A DNA stretch of 64,000 nt, from positions 115,284,501 through 115,348,500 of the forward strand of contig CM044308.1 in assembly GCA_024291935.2 (NCBI GenBank), written 5' to 3'. This stretch comes from Okapia johnstoni (Eukaryota; Chordata; Mammalia; Artiodactyla; Giraffidae). Both the position numbers and the translations under genes were made by a program. Positions within the stretch are counted from its first letter, which is position 1. The number at the start of each line of letters is the position of its first letter. The notes below the pieces were generated by a model. The model had not been told where the DNA came from, did no database searches, and saw only the letters and a program-made list of their open reading frames with translations. Shown here piece after piece: positions 23,700 to 34,790 of this stretch.

Positions 23700-24350
23700 T
23701 ATTATTTTTTTTAATTGAAATACGATTGATTGACCGTATGTGTTAATTTCAGATGTACATACAGCACAGTGATTCAGTTTCTTTGCTGATTATATCCCAT
23801 TATAGGTTATTACAAGATATTGGGTATAATTTCCTGTTTTATACAGTAAATCCTTGTTGCTTATCTATTCTATGTGTGATAGTTTGTATCTGCTAATCCC
23901 ACACTCCTAATTTGTCCCTCCCTCTCCCCTTTGGTCACCACAAGTTTCTTTTTGTATGTTTTTGTTTGTCTGTGAGTCTGTGTCTGTTTTGTACACAGAT
24001 TCATTTGTACTATACTTTAGATTTCACATCCAGGTGATATACTATGACACTTGTCTCTCTGTCTGCCTTACTTCACTAAGTATGCATGCTAAGTCACTTA
24101 AGTCCCTCCAGTTGTGTCTGACTCTTTGCAACCCCATAGACCATAGCCCGCCAGGCTCCTCTGTCCATGGGATTCTCCAGGCAAGAATCTGGAGTGGGTT
24201 TCCATGACTTCCTCCAGGGAAGCTTCCTGACTCAGTGATCTAACCTGTATCTCTTACATCTCCTGCATTGGCAGGTGGGTTATTTACTACTAGTGCCACC
24301 TGGAAAGCCCCTCACTAAGAATAACATTCTTTTAATTTTTCTGATTCAAT
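23700..24350 (-). mobile_element. L1 3' region, antisense, split by Bov-A
   Basis: GATGTACATACAGCACAGTG..GGGTATAATTTCCTG..TTAGATTTCACATCCAGGTG is the complement of the L1 3' region; it resumes after the SINE at about 24311. Confidence 0.8.
24081..24310 (-). mobile_element. Bov-tA/Bov-A SINE inside L1
   Basis: CCAGTTGTGTCTGACTCTTT to ACTAGTGCCACCTGGAAAGC. TTCACTAAG before and CTCACTAAG after suggest a short target duplication. Confidence 0.88.
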
Positions 24351-24532
24351 CAAGAAGAAAGTGCTAGTACTTCCCAATGTCCCTTCCCTTCTCTCTCTTT
24401 CTCTCTCTCTCTCTCTTCCATTTTTCTTTTACAAGAGAAAGTTAGTCAAGGACTCAGAAGAGCAGGCAGGCAGCTGCCTGAAGTTCAAATTGAAAAACAA
24501 TGTTTGTTTTGATTGTATACAATAGATAGCAA

Positions 24533-25510
24533 TAGTATGCAGGTCAAGAAGCAACAGTTAGAACCAGACATGGAACATTGGACTGGTTCAAAATTGGGAA
24601 GTGAGTATGTCAAGGCTGTATATTGTCACCCTGCCTATTTAATTTATGTGCATAGTACATCATGCAAAATGCTGAGCTGGATGAAGCACACGCTGGAATC
24701 AAGAATGCCAGGAGAAATATCAATAACCTCAGATATGCAGATGACACCACCCTTATGGCAAAAAGTGAAGAGGAACTAAAGAGCCTCTTGATGAAAGTGA
24801 AAGAAAAGAGTGAAAAAGCTGGCTTAAAACTCAACATTCAAAAAACTAAGATTATGGCATCTGGCCCCATCACTTCATGGCAAATAGGTAGGGAAACAAT
24901 GGAAACAGTGAGAGATTTTATTTTCGTGGGCTCCAAAATCACTCAGATGGTGACTGAAGCCATGAAATTAAAAGATGGTTACTCCTTGGAAGAAAAGCCA
25001 TGACCAACCTAGACAGCATATTAAAAAGCAGAGACATTACTTTGCTGACAAAGGTCTGTCTAGTCAAAGCTATGGTTTTTCTAGTAGTCATGTATGGATG
25101 TGAGAGAGTTGGACCATTAAGAAGGCTGAGAATCCAAGAACTGATACTTTTGAACTGTGGTGTTAGAGAAGACTCTTGAGAGTCCCTTGGAAATCAAGTC
25201 CTAAGGAAGTCAGTCCTAAGGAAATCAACCCTGAATGATCATTGGAAGGACTGATGCTGAAGCTGAAGCTCCAATACTTTGGCCACCTGATTCCAAGAAC
25301 CAATTCTTGGAAAAGACTTCCATTCTGGGAAAGATTGATGACAGGAGGAAAAGAGAGCAACAGAGGATGAGATGGTTGGATGGTATCACTGACTCAATAG
25401 ACATGAGTTTGACCAAACTCCAGGAGATAGTGAAGGACAGGGAAGCCTGGTGTGCTGCAGGCCATGGAGTCACAAAGAGTTGGACACAGCTGAGCTGCTG
25501 AACAACTACA
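24533..25510 (+). mobile_element. BovB LINE, 0.98 kb, sense
   Basis: The frame contains [11 protein letters not shown] and runs to the 3' terminus GACACAGCTGAGCTGCTGAA. Frameshifts occur near 24.65 and 25.0 kb. 5'-truncated within the reverse-transcriptase domain. Confidence 0.92.
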
Positions 25511-25548
25511 ACAAAATTATAAAAAAGACAAGCATACAACAAAAGAAA

Positions 25549-25720
25549 CAAAGATTAAACCTGAGCTTCACCAAGGTAGGAATCATGCTTGCTTAATGAG
25601 TTAATGTAGACCTGTCTATAGTAGTGTCTGTCTCATGTTAAGTTCTAATTATCTTCTTGAATAACAACAACAATAGATAGCAAGTAATGTTGACTTTAAA
25701 TGTCCAACAGTTATAAAATG
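25549..25720 (+). repeat. Low-copy duplicated segment, copy 1
   Basis: GCTTCACCAAGGTAGGAATC and following sequence reappear at 27070-27385, interrupted there by a Bov-tA. Not recognised as a known interspersed repeat. Confidence 0.65.
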
Positions 25721-26394
25721 TTTCCTTTCCAAATGAATTTAAGTTAAAAAATTGAGTCATCTCAAAGAAAATCACCAAGTATATGAATGAATGGTATTAC
25801 AAAGACTTGTGAAAAATCACAAAGGAAAAATGCCAGAACTGGGGATGTACTTTAGCTGAAAGACACACACAGTATAGCAGTGAGGATTCTAGACCCTTCA
25901 GACCAGGTGGTGGGGAAGGTGCCTGGTTCCCACACTTTCTTAACATGCCCTCCAGTCTCAGCTCTGAGGGTGAGTTTCATGTACCCTTAGGATGAATGCC
26001 ACCTATTTCTCCCTGTCTATTCAGTCATTCAGCAAGTAGATATGTTAAAAAAAAAAAAAAAAAAGACTAAAAGACCCAAATTTGCTGCACAGAGAGTCCC
26101 ATCCAGCACCAAGTCTGAGCTCTGGGAGGTGAGGTTGGAAAGAGAGGAGATGGAGTTGGCAGGCAAAGTCTCTGGCATTACAGGTTGCCCAGAGAGTTCT
26201 GAGTTCATCAGTCAGGTGAGACTGGGTCTGAGAGGAGGCGAGCTCTGGGTGACGGTGGTCAGCTGCTTCTGATGTACACGTGACCTGTCTGAGTCAGAGC
26301 ATTTCACCCAGACAGGTTTACACCAGTGCTAGGGGCCAGACAGCGAGGTCACGGGTGTCACTTATTCAAATGATGTCATAGAAAGACCGCAAGA
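25721..26394. other. Intergenic sequence, nothing recognised
   Basis: Contains an A-run near 26048-26064. No coding signal. Confidence 0.4.
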
Positions 26395-26560
26395 ATAGGA
26401 GTCAGGAGCCCTGAACTCTGACTTCAGTCCTGATTTCTGTTGATTTTAAGATCTTGGGCAAGTCAGTTTACAACCCCAGACCTCAACTTTCTCATTTGCA
26501 GAAGGGCAGGGATGGGTACTACCTCTTAGCTCATTGGGCTATTGTGAGCATTAGAAGTCA
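26395..26560 (+). mobile_element. MIR
   Basis: AGATCTTGGGCAAGTCAG..CCTCAACTTTCTCATTTGCAG..TATTGTGAGCATTA in sense MIR order. Confidence 0.8.
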
Positions 26561-26561
26561 G

Positions 26562-26725
26562 ATTTAGATAAACAACAAGGGCTTACTGGATAGCACAGGA
26601 AAGTATTTTCAATATCTTGTGATAATCTGTAACAGAAAAGAATCTGAAAAAGTATATATATATATATATCCCAATTATTTTGCCAAACACCTGAAATGAA
26701 CACAGTATTGTAAATCAACCCTACT
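26562..26725 (+). mobile_element. L1 3' end
   Basis: AGATAAACAACAAGGGCTTAC..ATTGTAAATCAACCCTACTTC, with a (TA)n tract at about 26655-26669. Confidence 0.8.
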
Positions 26726-27040
26726 TCAGTGGTTAAGAATCCTCCTGCCAATGCAGGGGGCACAAATTTGATCCCTAGTCTGAGAACTAAGATCCCACAT
26801 GCTGCCGCAGGGCAGCTAAGCCTGCACAACAACTACTGAGCCCGTGCTCTAGAGGTGACGAGCCGCAACTACTGAAACCTGTGAACCCTACAGCCCATGC
26901 TTCACATCAAGAGAAGCTATTTCAATGAGACGCCTGTGCACCACACCTAGAAACTAGGTTGCAACTAGAGAAAGCCCTTGTGCAGCCACGAAGACCCAGC
27001 ACAGCCAAATAAATAAATACATAATAAAATTATTAAAAAG
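26726..27040 (+). mobile_element. CHR-type tRNA SINE
   Basis: AGTGGTTAAGAATCCTCCTG..GCCGCAACTACTGAAACCTG..ACGAAGACCCAGCACAGCC, A-rich tail. It joins directly to the L1 end. Confidence 0.85.
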
Positions 27041-27059
27041 ACAAAACAAAACCAACAAA

Positions 27060-27390
27060 AAAAGGTTAGCCCTAAGTTTCACCAGGGTAGGAATCATGCC
27101 TGCTTAATGAGCTCATGTAGACCCAGTGTCTGTCCCTGGTGGCCAGACAGTAAAGAATCTGCCCACAGTGCAGGAGACCCAGTTCCATCCCTGGGTTGGG
27201 AAGATACACTGGAGAAGAGAATGGCAACCCACTCCAATATTCTTGCCTGGAGAGTTCCATGGACAGAGGCTATAGTCCACGAGAGTTGCAAAGAGTTGGA
27301 CATGACTGAGCTACTAACGGTATCTGTCCCATGTTAACTTCTAACTATCTTAATGAATTAATATGTAAGCTGTCCAGCATAAATGTCCTA
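27060..27390 (+). repeat. Low-copy duplicated segment, copy 2
   Basis: Same order as 25549-25720: AGGTTAGCC..CACCAGGGTAGGAATCATGC on the left and CTGTCCCATGTTAACTTC on the right of an inserted Bov-tA. Confidence 0.65.
27133..27316 (+). mobile_element. Bov-tA SINE
   Basis: CCCTGGTGGCCAGACAGTAA to TGGACATGACTGAGCTACT. GTGTCTGTCCC and GTATCTGTCCC flank it. Confidence 0.88.
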
Positions 27391-28555
27391 CCTATTGAAG
27401 GGTCTTGAAAATGGTAGGTCTGATGATGCAGTCATTCTCTCTAGCACGAGCAATTTTCTGCATTGAGGATGGATCCATGGCAGAACAACAGTGAAGGAAG
27501 CCAATTGGGTTAAATGGTTCCCCATGGATTCCAAGAGACTTAAATATGGACAGGTGTATGGGTCCTAGTTCCCAGCTGCTGCAAAGCACCTGTGTCCTGA
27601 GCTCCTCCAAGTTCCAGCTTTGCCAGTTTGCCCCTGAGTTAAGAAGAGCAGAAAGGTTTGGGGCTGAATCTCTGACCATGAAGCAGAGAGAAATGGCAAC
27701 TAGCAAAAGAGAAAGGTCAAACAGTTCATTATTCTCTGGAAACCTGCCCAAGGACCCATACTAGAGGCAAAAGCGACAGGAAAGCATGTGGACTTTCCCA
27801 GTTACAATGACTAAGCTGCTCCTGCTTTTCTGCAGTATCTGTGGGCTTGAAAGAGACCCATTTGTTCTCCAGAAAAACAGACTCAAACACATTCCTGCCT
27901 TCTGAGCTCCAGCCACCCATGAGGGTGGACCAAGTGGATTGCATTTTGCAAGCTGCTTTGGAGCAGAAAGGATAAATAGCTTCTTTCTTTGAAATGTCTC
28001 CTGTGCTCATTCAATAGAACATGATTAAGCATCTTCTTGGTCTAGGTGAATAGGGATCCAGGATCTCAGAGATAAATGAGGGAGACAGGTGAGATCAATA
28101 ATGCAATAGAGTACATGAACCCTCGTGTGGAGTGAACATCGATGCTGTAGAAATGTAGAAGAAAGGCCTCTTTTCCAGCCTTGGCTTCCAGGAGGAAAGA
28201 GCCTCTGAGCTGGGTTTTGCAGGATGAGTGACAACCGAAACTCAGCCTCTGTACACCCACACTGAATGGAATCTTGGAGACAGAGTTTTGGGCAAAGTAG
28301 AAAAGAATAGTTTTATTGCTTTGCCTGGAAAAGGGGGACATAGTGCGCTTGTACCCCTCAAAATTGTGAGTCCCAACCCGGAGGGATTTTGTGAGTTTTA
28401 TAGCAATGGATCAAAGGCAGGGTTGCTGGTAAGGAATAGGGTGTGTTGAAGCCTCTACTCCTTTCATCTGGCCTCAGGTGTTCTCTTGAAGAGCTTCTCT
28501 AGTCCCTTTAGTCTGGAATGAAGAATGCTAGCATCTTCAATTTGTTGGGGGTATT
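27391..28555. other. Intergenic sequence, nothing recognised
   Basis: 1.1 kb without recognisable repeat. ORFs on both strands (up to 119 codons) lack motifs. Confidence 0.45.
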
Positions 28556-28757
28556 ACTTCCCTGGTGGCTCAGATGGTAAAGAATCCGCCTGCAATGCAG
28601 GAGATCTGGGTTCAATCTCTGGGTCATGAAGATCTTCTGGAGAAGGGAATGGCAACCCACTCCAATATTCTTGCCCAGGAAATCCCATGGACAGAAGAGC
28701 CTGACAGGCCACAGTCCACAGTGTCACAAGGGGTCACAACTAAGTGACTAACACAGT
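28556..28757 (+). mobile_element. Bov-tA SINE
   Basis: CTTCCCTGGTGGCTCAGATG to GGTCACAACTAAGTGACTAAC. Confidence 0.92.
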
Positions 28758-29529
28758 TCTGTAAAGAGTTCAAAGATATTGTTATATGTGTATCCCTTGG
28801 GGTGGAACCAGATCCCAACCCCAAGGCTGCACTATTGTTTCTCAGCTGCTCCTCCCTTGTCTCTACATCCCTTCTCTTCCCCGACTGGCAACTGTTCAAA
28901 TCTGCCCTTTTAACTCAGGGAAGGTCATGGAGGCTGGAGTCTATTCCCTACAAGAAACAGGGGAACATGGAAAGGTTTCTGTGCTCAGGAGCCCCTCAGG
29001 GTCCTTCTCGGTTTCATGAGTAGAAGTGGTTTGTTAATGAAGAAGAAATAGGAAGCAGCTTATACAAAAACCCAGAAGTCTGCCTTTGATGGAGAGAAAG
29101 GAAAGACACAGTCCCTGCAAACCGCTTGGCCTTCCTGGTCCCATAATAATCAGGGTGTCGGAGGTAAGAGAGGAGAAATGAAACTGGAGCTAGAGGGAGG
29201 GGCCAAGCCATCCCCAAACTCCAAGAGGGCACATGGAGAGACTTGGAGTTTATCCTGAGGGCAGGTGGGAACCGGAAAGGATTCTCAGCAGGAAAGAGAC
29301 ACAATGGGATGGGCATTTCAGGCTTTTGGCATCAGGGTGGAGGACAGATTAGAGGTGTGAGATTGTGGGTTGAGAGCCCAACTGGGAGCCTTGTAGTATC
29401 CAGGAAAAGTATTTTAAGAACCCGAAGAAGAACAATGCCAATGATGATGACGAGGCGAGAGCTGGACTTGGACTGTAACAAAGATTGAAGTGCCCAGGGT
29501 GACTTCTAGTTTTCTCTTCAATCTGCTGA
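28758..29529. other. Intergenic sequence
   Basis: 29235-29330 (GGAGTTTATCCTGAGGGC..AAGAGACACAATGGG) resembles an old dispersed mammalian repeat I cannot name. No gene. Confidence 0.4.
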
Positions 29530-29835
29530 ACCTCAATTGAACTCCTTGAAGTCATGTACCATATTTTGTCAATTCCTGGCATCCTAAGCAGCCAGCATAA
29601 TGCCTTGCACAGAATGTGTGAGTGCATGCTCAGTCGCTCAGTCATGTCCAACTCTCCTTGGATTGTCCAGGGAAAAATACTGGAATGGACTGCCATGTCC
29701 TACTCCAGGGAATCTTCCAACCCAGGGATTGAACACGTGTCTCCTGCATTGGCAGGCTGATTCTATCACTTTGCCACCAGGGAAGCCCTTGCACAGAATA
29801 GATCTTTGATAAAATGTTGTTAAAGGTGGTGGTGG
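29530..29835 (+). mobile_element. L2 3' end split by Bov-A
   Basis: AACTCCTTGAAGTCATGTACC..CCAGCATAATGCCTTGCACAG, resuming after the SINE with AGATCTTTGATAAAATGTTG. A (GAGT)n/(GAAT)n tract follows at 29840-29880. Confidence 0.75.
29616..29786 (-). mobile_element. Bov-tA/Bov-A SINE with 13-bp target duplication
   Basis: CCTTGCACAGAAT flanks the element at 29603-29615 and 29787-29799. Confidence 0.93.
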
Positions 29836-30302
29836 TGAGGGTGAATGAGTGAGTGGTGAGTGAGTGAATGAATGAATAAATAAAATCTTTCACTTAACAC
29901 CTCTCAAGGTCACTGCTAATCTAATCAATGCTGGTATTACTTCTTGTCTTATTTTCCTTCTATGGACAGTGGACACCTTAGAAAGATGAGTGTGACAGGA
30001 CACTTCATTCAGTTAGGATGAGAAAGCCCTTAACTTTTCTCAGAAAGGCCCAACTGGACTCAGTGGAGAGAGAGAGCTCTGGGCAGGAAGCTGGGTCCTG
30101 GTCATTGGCCTGACCTTGGCCATCTGCCTATGCGGCTTCTGGGGCCTAGATGGGGAGTTCTCCATGGGGCTCGGGCCTGAGTATTGGGGGAAAGGCCGGA
30201 CAGTGGGAGGTGACCTGAATTTGTGATCCAGTCAGTTAATCACTGAATTTCAATACAGGTGAATTTATAAGACAGCTGCAGAGGACTAAAGAGGCAAAGT
30301 TG
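29836..30302. other. Intergenic sequence, nothing recognised
   Basis: Simple GAGT/GAAT repeat at the left, otherwise unique-looking. Confidence 0.4.
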
Positions 30303-30317
30303 TTGAAGGTGTTTATT

Positions 30318-30664
30318 GTCATTCAGTCTTCAGGTCATGTCCGACTCTTTGTGACCCCTTGGACTGCAGCATACTAGGCTTCCCTGCACTTCACTACCTC
30401 ACAAAATTTGCTCAGATTCATATCCATTGAGTCCGTGATGCTATCTAACCATCTCATCCTTTGCCGCCTCCTTTTCCTTTTGCCCTTAGTCTTTCCCAGC
30501 ATCAGGGTCTTTTCTGGTGAGTTGGGTCTTCGCATCAAATGGCCAAAGTACTGAAGCTTCAGCATCAGTCCTTCCAATGAATATTCACGGTTAACTTCTT
30601 TTAGGATTGACTGGTTTGACCTCCTTACTGTCCAAGGAACTGTAGTATTCTCCAATTCCACAAT
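30318..30664 (-). mobile_element. Short BovB 3' piece with 15-bp target duplication
   Basis: Antisense BovB 3' end of about 350 bp, from CAGGTCATGTCCGACTCTTT to TCCAAGGAACTGTAG. TTGAAGGTGTTTATT occurs at 30303-30317 and 30665-30679. Confidence 0.92.
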
Positions 30665-30744
30665 TTGAAGGTGTTTATTATGATGAAATTAGTTATTATG
30701 AGTTTCTGTGTGAGAGCAACATAGCAAAAAAGCACAGATTTAGA

Positions 30745-30850
30745 GCTTTGATTCTGTTGTTTTCTATCTACATGGCCCTGGCTAAGGTGTTTAACTTCTC
30801 TGAATCTTAGGTTCTCAGCTGTAAAATGAAAAAATAGAGTTTTTCTAGAG
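30745..30850 (+). mobile_element. MIR fragment
   Basis: CTAAGGTGTTTAACTTCTCTG..AGCTGTAAAATGAAAAAATAG. Confidence 0.7.
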
Positions 30851-30902
30851 CAGGATGGCAAAAGGCCAGAAATGAGATACATTGTGCAAATGAACTTGCA
30901 TG

Positions 30903-31394
30903 CTTGTTCAGTCGTGTCCTTCTCTTTGCAACCCCATGGACTGTAGCCTGCCAGGCTCCTCTGTCCTTGGGATTTTCAAGACAAGAATACTAGAGTGAGT
31001 TACTATTTCCTCTCCAAGGGATCTTCCCCACCCAGGAATCCAAACTGCATCTCTAATGTATCCTGCATTGGCAGGCAGTTTCTTTACCACTGAGCCACCT
31101 GCTGCTGCTGCTGCTAAGTCACTTTAGTCGTGTCCGACTCTGTGTGACCCCATAAACAGCAGCCCACCAGGCTCCCCCATCCCTGGGATTCTCCAGGCAA
31201 GAACACTGGAGTGGGTTGCCATTTCCTTCTCCAACGCATGAAAGTGAAAAGTGAAAGTGAAGTCGCTCAGTTGTGTCCGACTCTTAGCGACCCCATGGAC
31301 TATAGCCTACCAGGCTCCTCCATCAATGGTATTTTCCAGGCAAGAGTACTGGAGTGGGGTGCCATTGCCTTCTCTGAGCCACCTGAGAAGCCCT
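30903..31394 (-). mobile_element. Bov-tA/Bov-A SINE split by Bov-A2
   Basis: Left part GTTCAGTCGTGTCCTTCTCT to TTACCACTGAGCCACCTG, right part AGAAGCCC after 31385. The interruption is exactly the Bov-A2 element. Confidence 0.88.
31102..31373 (-). mobile_element. Bov-A2 dimeric SINE with 12-bp target duplication
   Basis: Starts with a CTG run (complement of the 3' AGC tail) and has two Bov-A monomers joined by CGCATGAAAGTGAAAAGTG. CTGAGCCACCTG flanks it at 31090-31101 and 31374-31385. Confidence 0.93.
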
Positions 31395-31987
31395 GAAAAT
31401 GACCTTAATCAACTAAAATGCAGCCTACCTCTAAGGGATCGTAATTTTGATTAGAATAATCAGAATGGAAAGGGCAACTTGAAGACGGCCTATCTTTGGG
31501 AACAGATCCTTTGGTGGCCTTGGAAAGTTCTCCATTTTGTGAGCACAAAGAGGTGTGTCCCTGTACCTTTGAGACAGGCATGGGAATGACCAACAGTCCC
31601 TGCCTCCATGTCCTTCATCAAGGCTTCAAAGAGCTGAAACCATGTCTGCAAAGAGCTTCTGTGGCCAGTGTGTGACCAAGTGATATGACCCCCTCCAGGC
31701 AACTTATTCAAGTTTAGAGGTATGAAGTAGAAATGACTGCAAGTGATTTATCCAGAATCCATGCTTAAAAATCTTGCAAGTCATTCACCAGAGGCCCCTG
31801 GGGCATCAAGAGCTTTATGGTAAGGAAAGACTTCTTCCCAGAAAAAGTTATCAGAGACCTAAGTTTCAGCCCAAACCCTGGTCACTAGTTTGCAATGTGA
31901 GCAAGCCACTGCTTTATCTGTGCTTCGGAAGCCTCAGTCTGCAAAATGTGGCATGGGCACCATGATCTCTTTGGTGCCTTTCCATCA
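31395..31987. other. Intergenic sequence, nothing recognised
   Basis: No repeat or gene recognised in about 590 bp. Confidence 0.4.
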
Positions 31988-32195
31988 GCTTCCCTGGTGG
32001 CCCAGATGGTAAAGAAATTGCCCACAATGCAGGAGACCTGGGTTCAAGCCCTGGGTCAGGAAGATGCCCTGGAGAAAGGAATAGCCACCCACTCCAGTAT
32101 TCTTGCCTGGAGAATTCCATGGACAGAGAAGCCTGGCAGGCTACAGTCCATGGGGTCGCAAAGAGTCGGATACAACTGAGCAACTAACACTAACT
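31988..32195 (+). mobile_element. Bov-tA SINE
   Basis: GCTTCCCTGGTGGCCCAGAT to GGATACAACTGAGCAACTAAC. Confidence 0.93.
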
Positions 32196-33487
32196 AACAT
32201 ACCATTTTCAATGTAGACATGCAATGCTTATGTCAATCAACCTCTTCCCTGTGGCTGTACCCACTGATTCAAGTATGGTCTCTTGAGCTGATAAGGTGTT
32301 AGTAACCCTGATCTCCGGTCAGCTTAGAGAAAAGGCCACAAGCAAAGGTTGAGGATCTGGAGTCAGAGTTGCCTTTTGATTTCTGCAAGGTCCCAGCTAA
32401 GAAATGCAGAAGCCCCCAACAGAGTGGTTGCTTATTTAGCAAGAAGCAAATAATGGGGAAGAAAAGGACTTTCTGACTTTACTTTTCCTAGAAGGTCTAA
32501 AAATGAATGTCACCCCTGGAAAAGTCAGTATCATCTTTCCAAATGGGATGTCTGATGTCACTGAAACTGCCATTTGAGATGATGACACATCTGAAGGACA
32601 TGAAAAATGAAATGAGAGAAAGAAAAATGCAGAACTTGAAAAAACAACTGTAAGAAAATTTGAGCTGCGGAAGCTGATGACCAGAAAGGAAACCAGGGTT
32701 TTGATGTTTGGCCCAGAGCAGTGAAGATAAGAATTACATTGCAAAATATATCCGAGAAATGGGAACAAAGAGGATGTGGTTTTGGCCAAGATGTGAGAGC
32801 AGACCCTACTGTAGACCATGCTGGTTTCAAATTTGGGTATCCAGACCTACTTTCTTGCCAAGATGCCCAGCAAAGCACTACTGTTGGAGAGTCCCAAGCT
32901 GCGCTGGTTTTAGATGCAGAAGACTTGCTAATCCCTCTTCCACCATCTTCTTGCACTTGACCTTCACAGGTCGTGTGACCTCCCTATATAGTGGCATGAT
33001 GGTCCCTGACCTGCTCATTCTTACAAATATCAAGTAAAATGATCCAAATGCGGGGCTTGTGGGCAGGAAACCAAGCAACCATGGGGAATTTCCAGAACTG
33101 AGATATATCCTCCTCCTGCAGCTGCCTCAGAAGTGAAGAAGTAAAGGGACAAATGAAACTCCGAATTACAAAGGAATTCAAAGATTGATCATTTTCCTTC
33201 TGCCCATGAGGGCCCACAGTAGCCAAACACTCAGCCAAGATAATAGAGTGAGCCAGTGGTTGGCAGTAAGGAGGGGGGAGGCAGGAGTGGGGCGGTGTTG
33301 ACAGGGGTGAGTGTACTGGGTGGATGCCCAGTGTAGCTCAGACCAAGTCAAAATGCAGTCAAAACACAGATTAAGTTTTTTTCTGATTTTGACTCTTTCA
33401 CTGAGCTGAGATCTTACTATTCCTAGGCTCTCCATTCATTCAGCAAATATGTGCCTAATGTAGAGCTCCTGTCCAGCATAGACTAGG
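32196..33487. other. Intergenic sequence, possible very old pseudogene in the middle
   Basis: 32440-33060 has A/G-rich, codon-like text with interrupted frames and no repeat signature, for example a + frame from 32721 of 79 codons. I cannot match it to a family. The rest is plain intergenic sequence. Confidence 0.35.
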
Positions 33488-33702
33488 CACTTAGTTCTGT
33501 GCTTCATCGCCCAGTCATGTCCTACTCTTTGTGACCACATGGACTGTAGCCTGCCATGATCCTCTGTCCATGGAATTTTCCACTCAAGAATACTGGAGTA
33601 AGTTGCCATTTCCTACTCCAGGGGATCTTCCTGATTCAGGGATTGAATCCTCATCTCCTGCATTGGCAGGTGGATTCTTTATCACTGAGCCACCAGGGAA
33701 AC
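33488..33702 (-). mobile_element. Bov-tA/Bov-A SINE
   Basis: TCATCGCCCAGTCATGTCCT to CACTGAGCCACCAGGGAAAC, antisense. Confidence 0.92.
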
Positions 33703-33848
33703 CCAGATGGTTGGATGGCATCACCGATTTGATGGACATGAGTTTGAGCATGCTCTCTGGGTTGATGGTGGACAGGGAAGCCTGGTGTGCTGCAGTCCAT
33801 AGGATTGCAAAGAGTTGAATGTGACTGAGCGACTGAACTGAACTGACA
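33703..33848 (+). mobile_element. BovB 3' terminal fragment
   Basis: TGGTTGGATGGCATCACCGA to GCGACTGAACTGAACTGAC. Directly abuts the preceding SINE. Confidence 0.88.
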
Positions 33849-34114
33849 CCCCAGGGTATTTGAAAGGATTGACTCATGAGATATGGCCATTCTAAGCCAT
33901 CAAGTAGACATGGAGAGCTGCTGAAATATTTTTAGCAAATCAGATTGGAGGTTTGGGATAGATACTTTTGACATCAATACAAAGGATGGACTTGATGGTA
34001 GATTTCTCTTGGCAGGAAATCACATTAAACTCTTTTAATAGAACTAAGGCAGGGTCATTTGGGGCAAAGAAGAGAAGGTGAATGCAAGAGATGCTTCAGA
34101 AGTGCAACAAATGA

Positions 34115-34790
34115 CATCCAATGGAATATGACTCAGTCATAAAAAAAGAATGGAAGTTTGCCATTTGCAGCAACAGGACGGAACTAGAGATTATCATACT
34201 AGGTGAAGCAAGTCAAAAAGAGAAAGACAAAGATCATATGATATCACTTACATGTGGAACCTAAAATATGACAAAATGAACCTATTTACAAAACAGAAAA
34301 AGACTCACGGACATCGAGAATAGACTTGTGATTCCCAAGGCAGAATGGAGTGAGGGATAGATTTGATTGGGAGTTTGGGATTTAACAGATGCAAACTATA
34401 CATATAGACTAGGTAAACAACAAGGTCTTACTATACAACACAGGAAACTCTATTTAATTCCCTGAGATAAACCATAATGGAAAAGAATATAAAAAGAATG
34501 TATATATCTGTATAATGCAATCTGTTTGCTGTATAGCAGAAATCAACACAGTCATGTCCAGCTCTGTATCCCCAGGGACTATAGTCCAGCAGGCTCCTCT
34601 GCTCTAGGAATTTTCCAGGCAAGGATACTGGAGTGGGTTGCCATTTCTTTTCGATCCAGGGATCAAACCCATGTTTCTTGTGTCTCCTGCATTGGCAGGC
34701 AGATTCTTAACCACTGCCACCCCCTAGACCCCCAATACAAAGTTGTAAATCAACTATATTTCAGTAAAAAAATTTTAAAAGGAGTTTTAA
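34115..34790 (+). mobile_element. L1 ORF2 tail and 3' UTR, split by Bov-A
   Basis: CAATGGAATATGACTCAGTC..GATATCACTTACATGTGGAAC..AACAACAAGGTCTTACTATAC, then after the SINE GTTGTAAATCAACTATATTTC. Confidence 0.9.
34547..34735 (-). mobile_element. Bov-tA/Bov-A SINE inside L1
   Basis: AGTCATGTCCAGCTCTGTAT to CAGATTCTTAACCACTGCCA, antisense, slightly shortened centre. Confidence 0.88.

Noticed and set aside
32440..33060. Possible processed pseudogene with codon-like text
   Set aside because: Frames are interrupted and I could not match any translated piece to a known family; a translated search would be needed.
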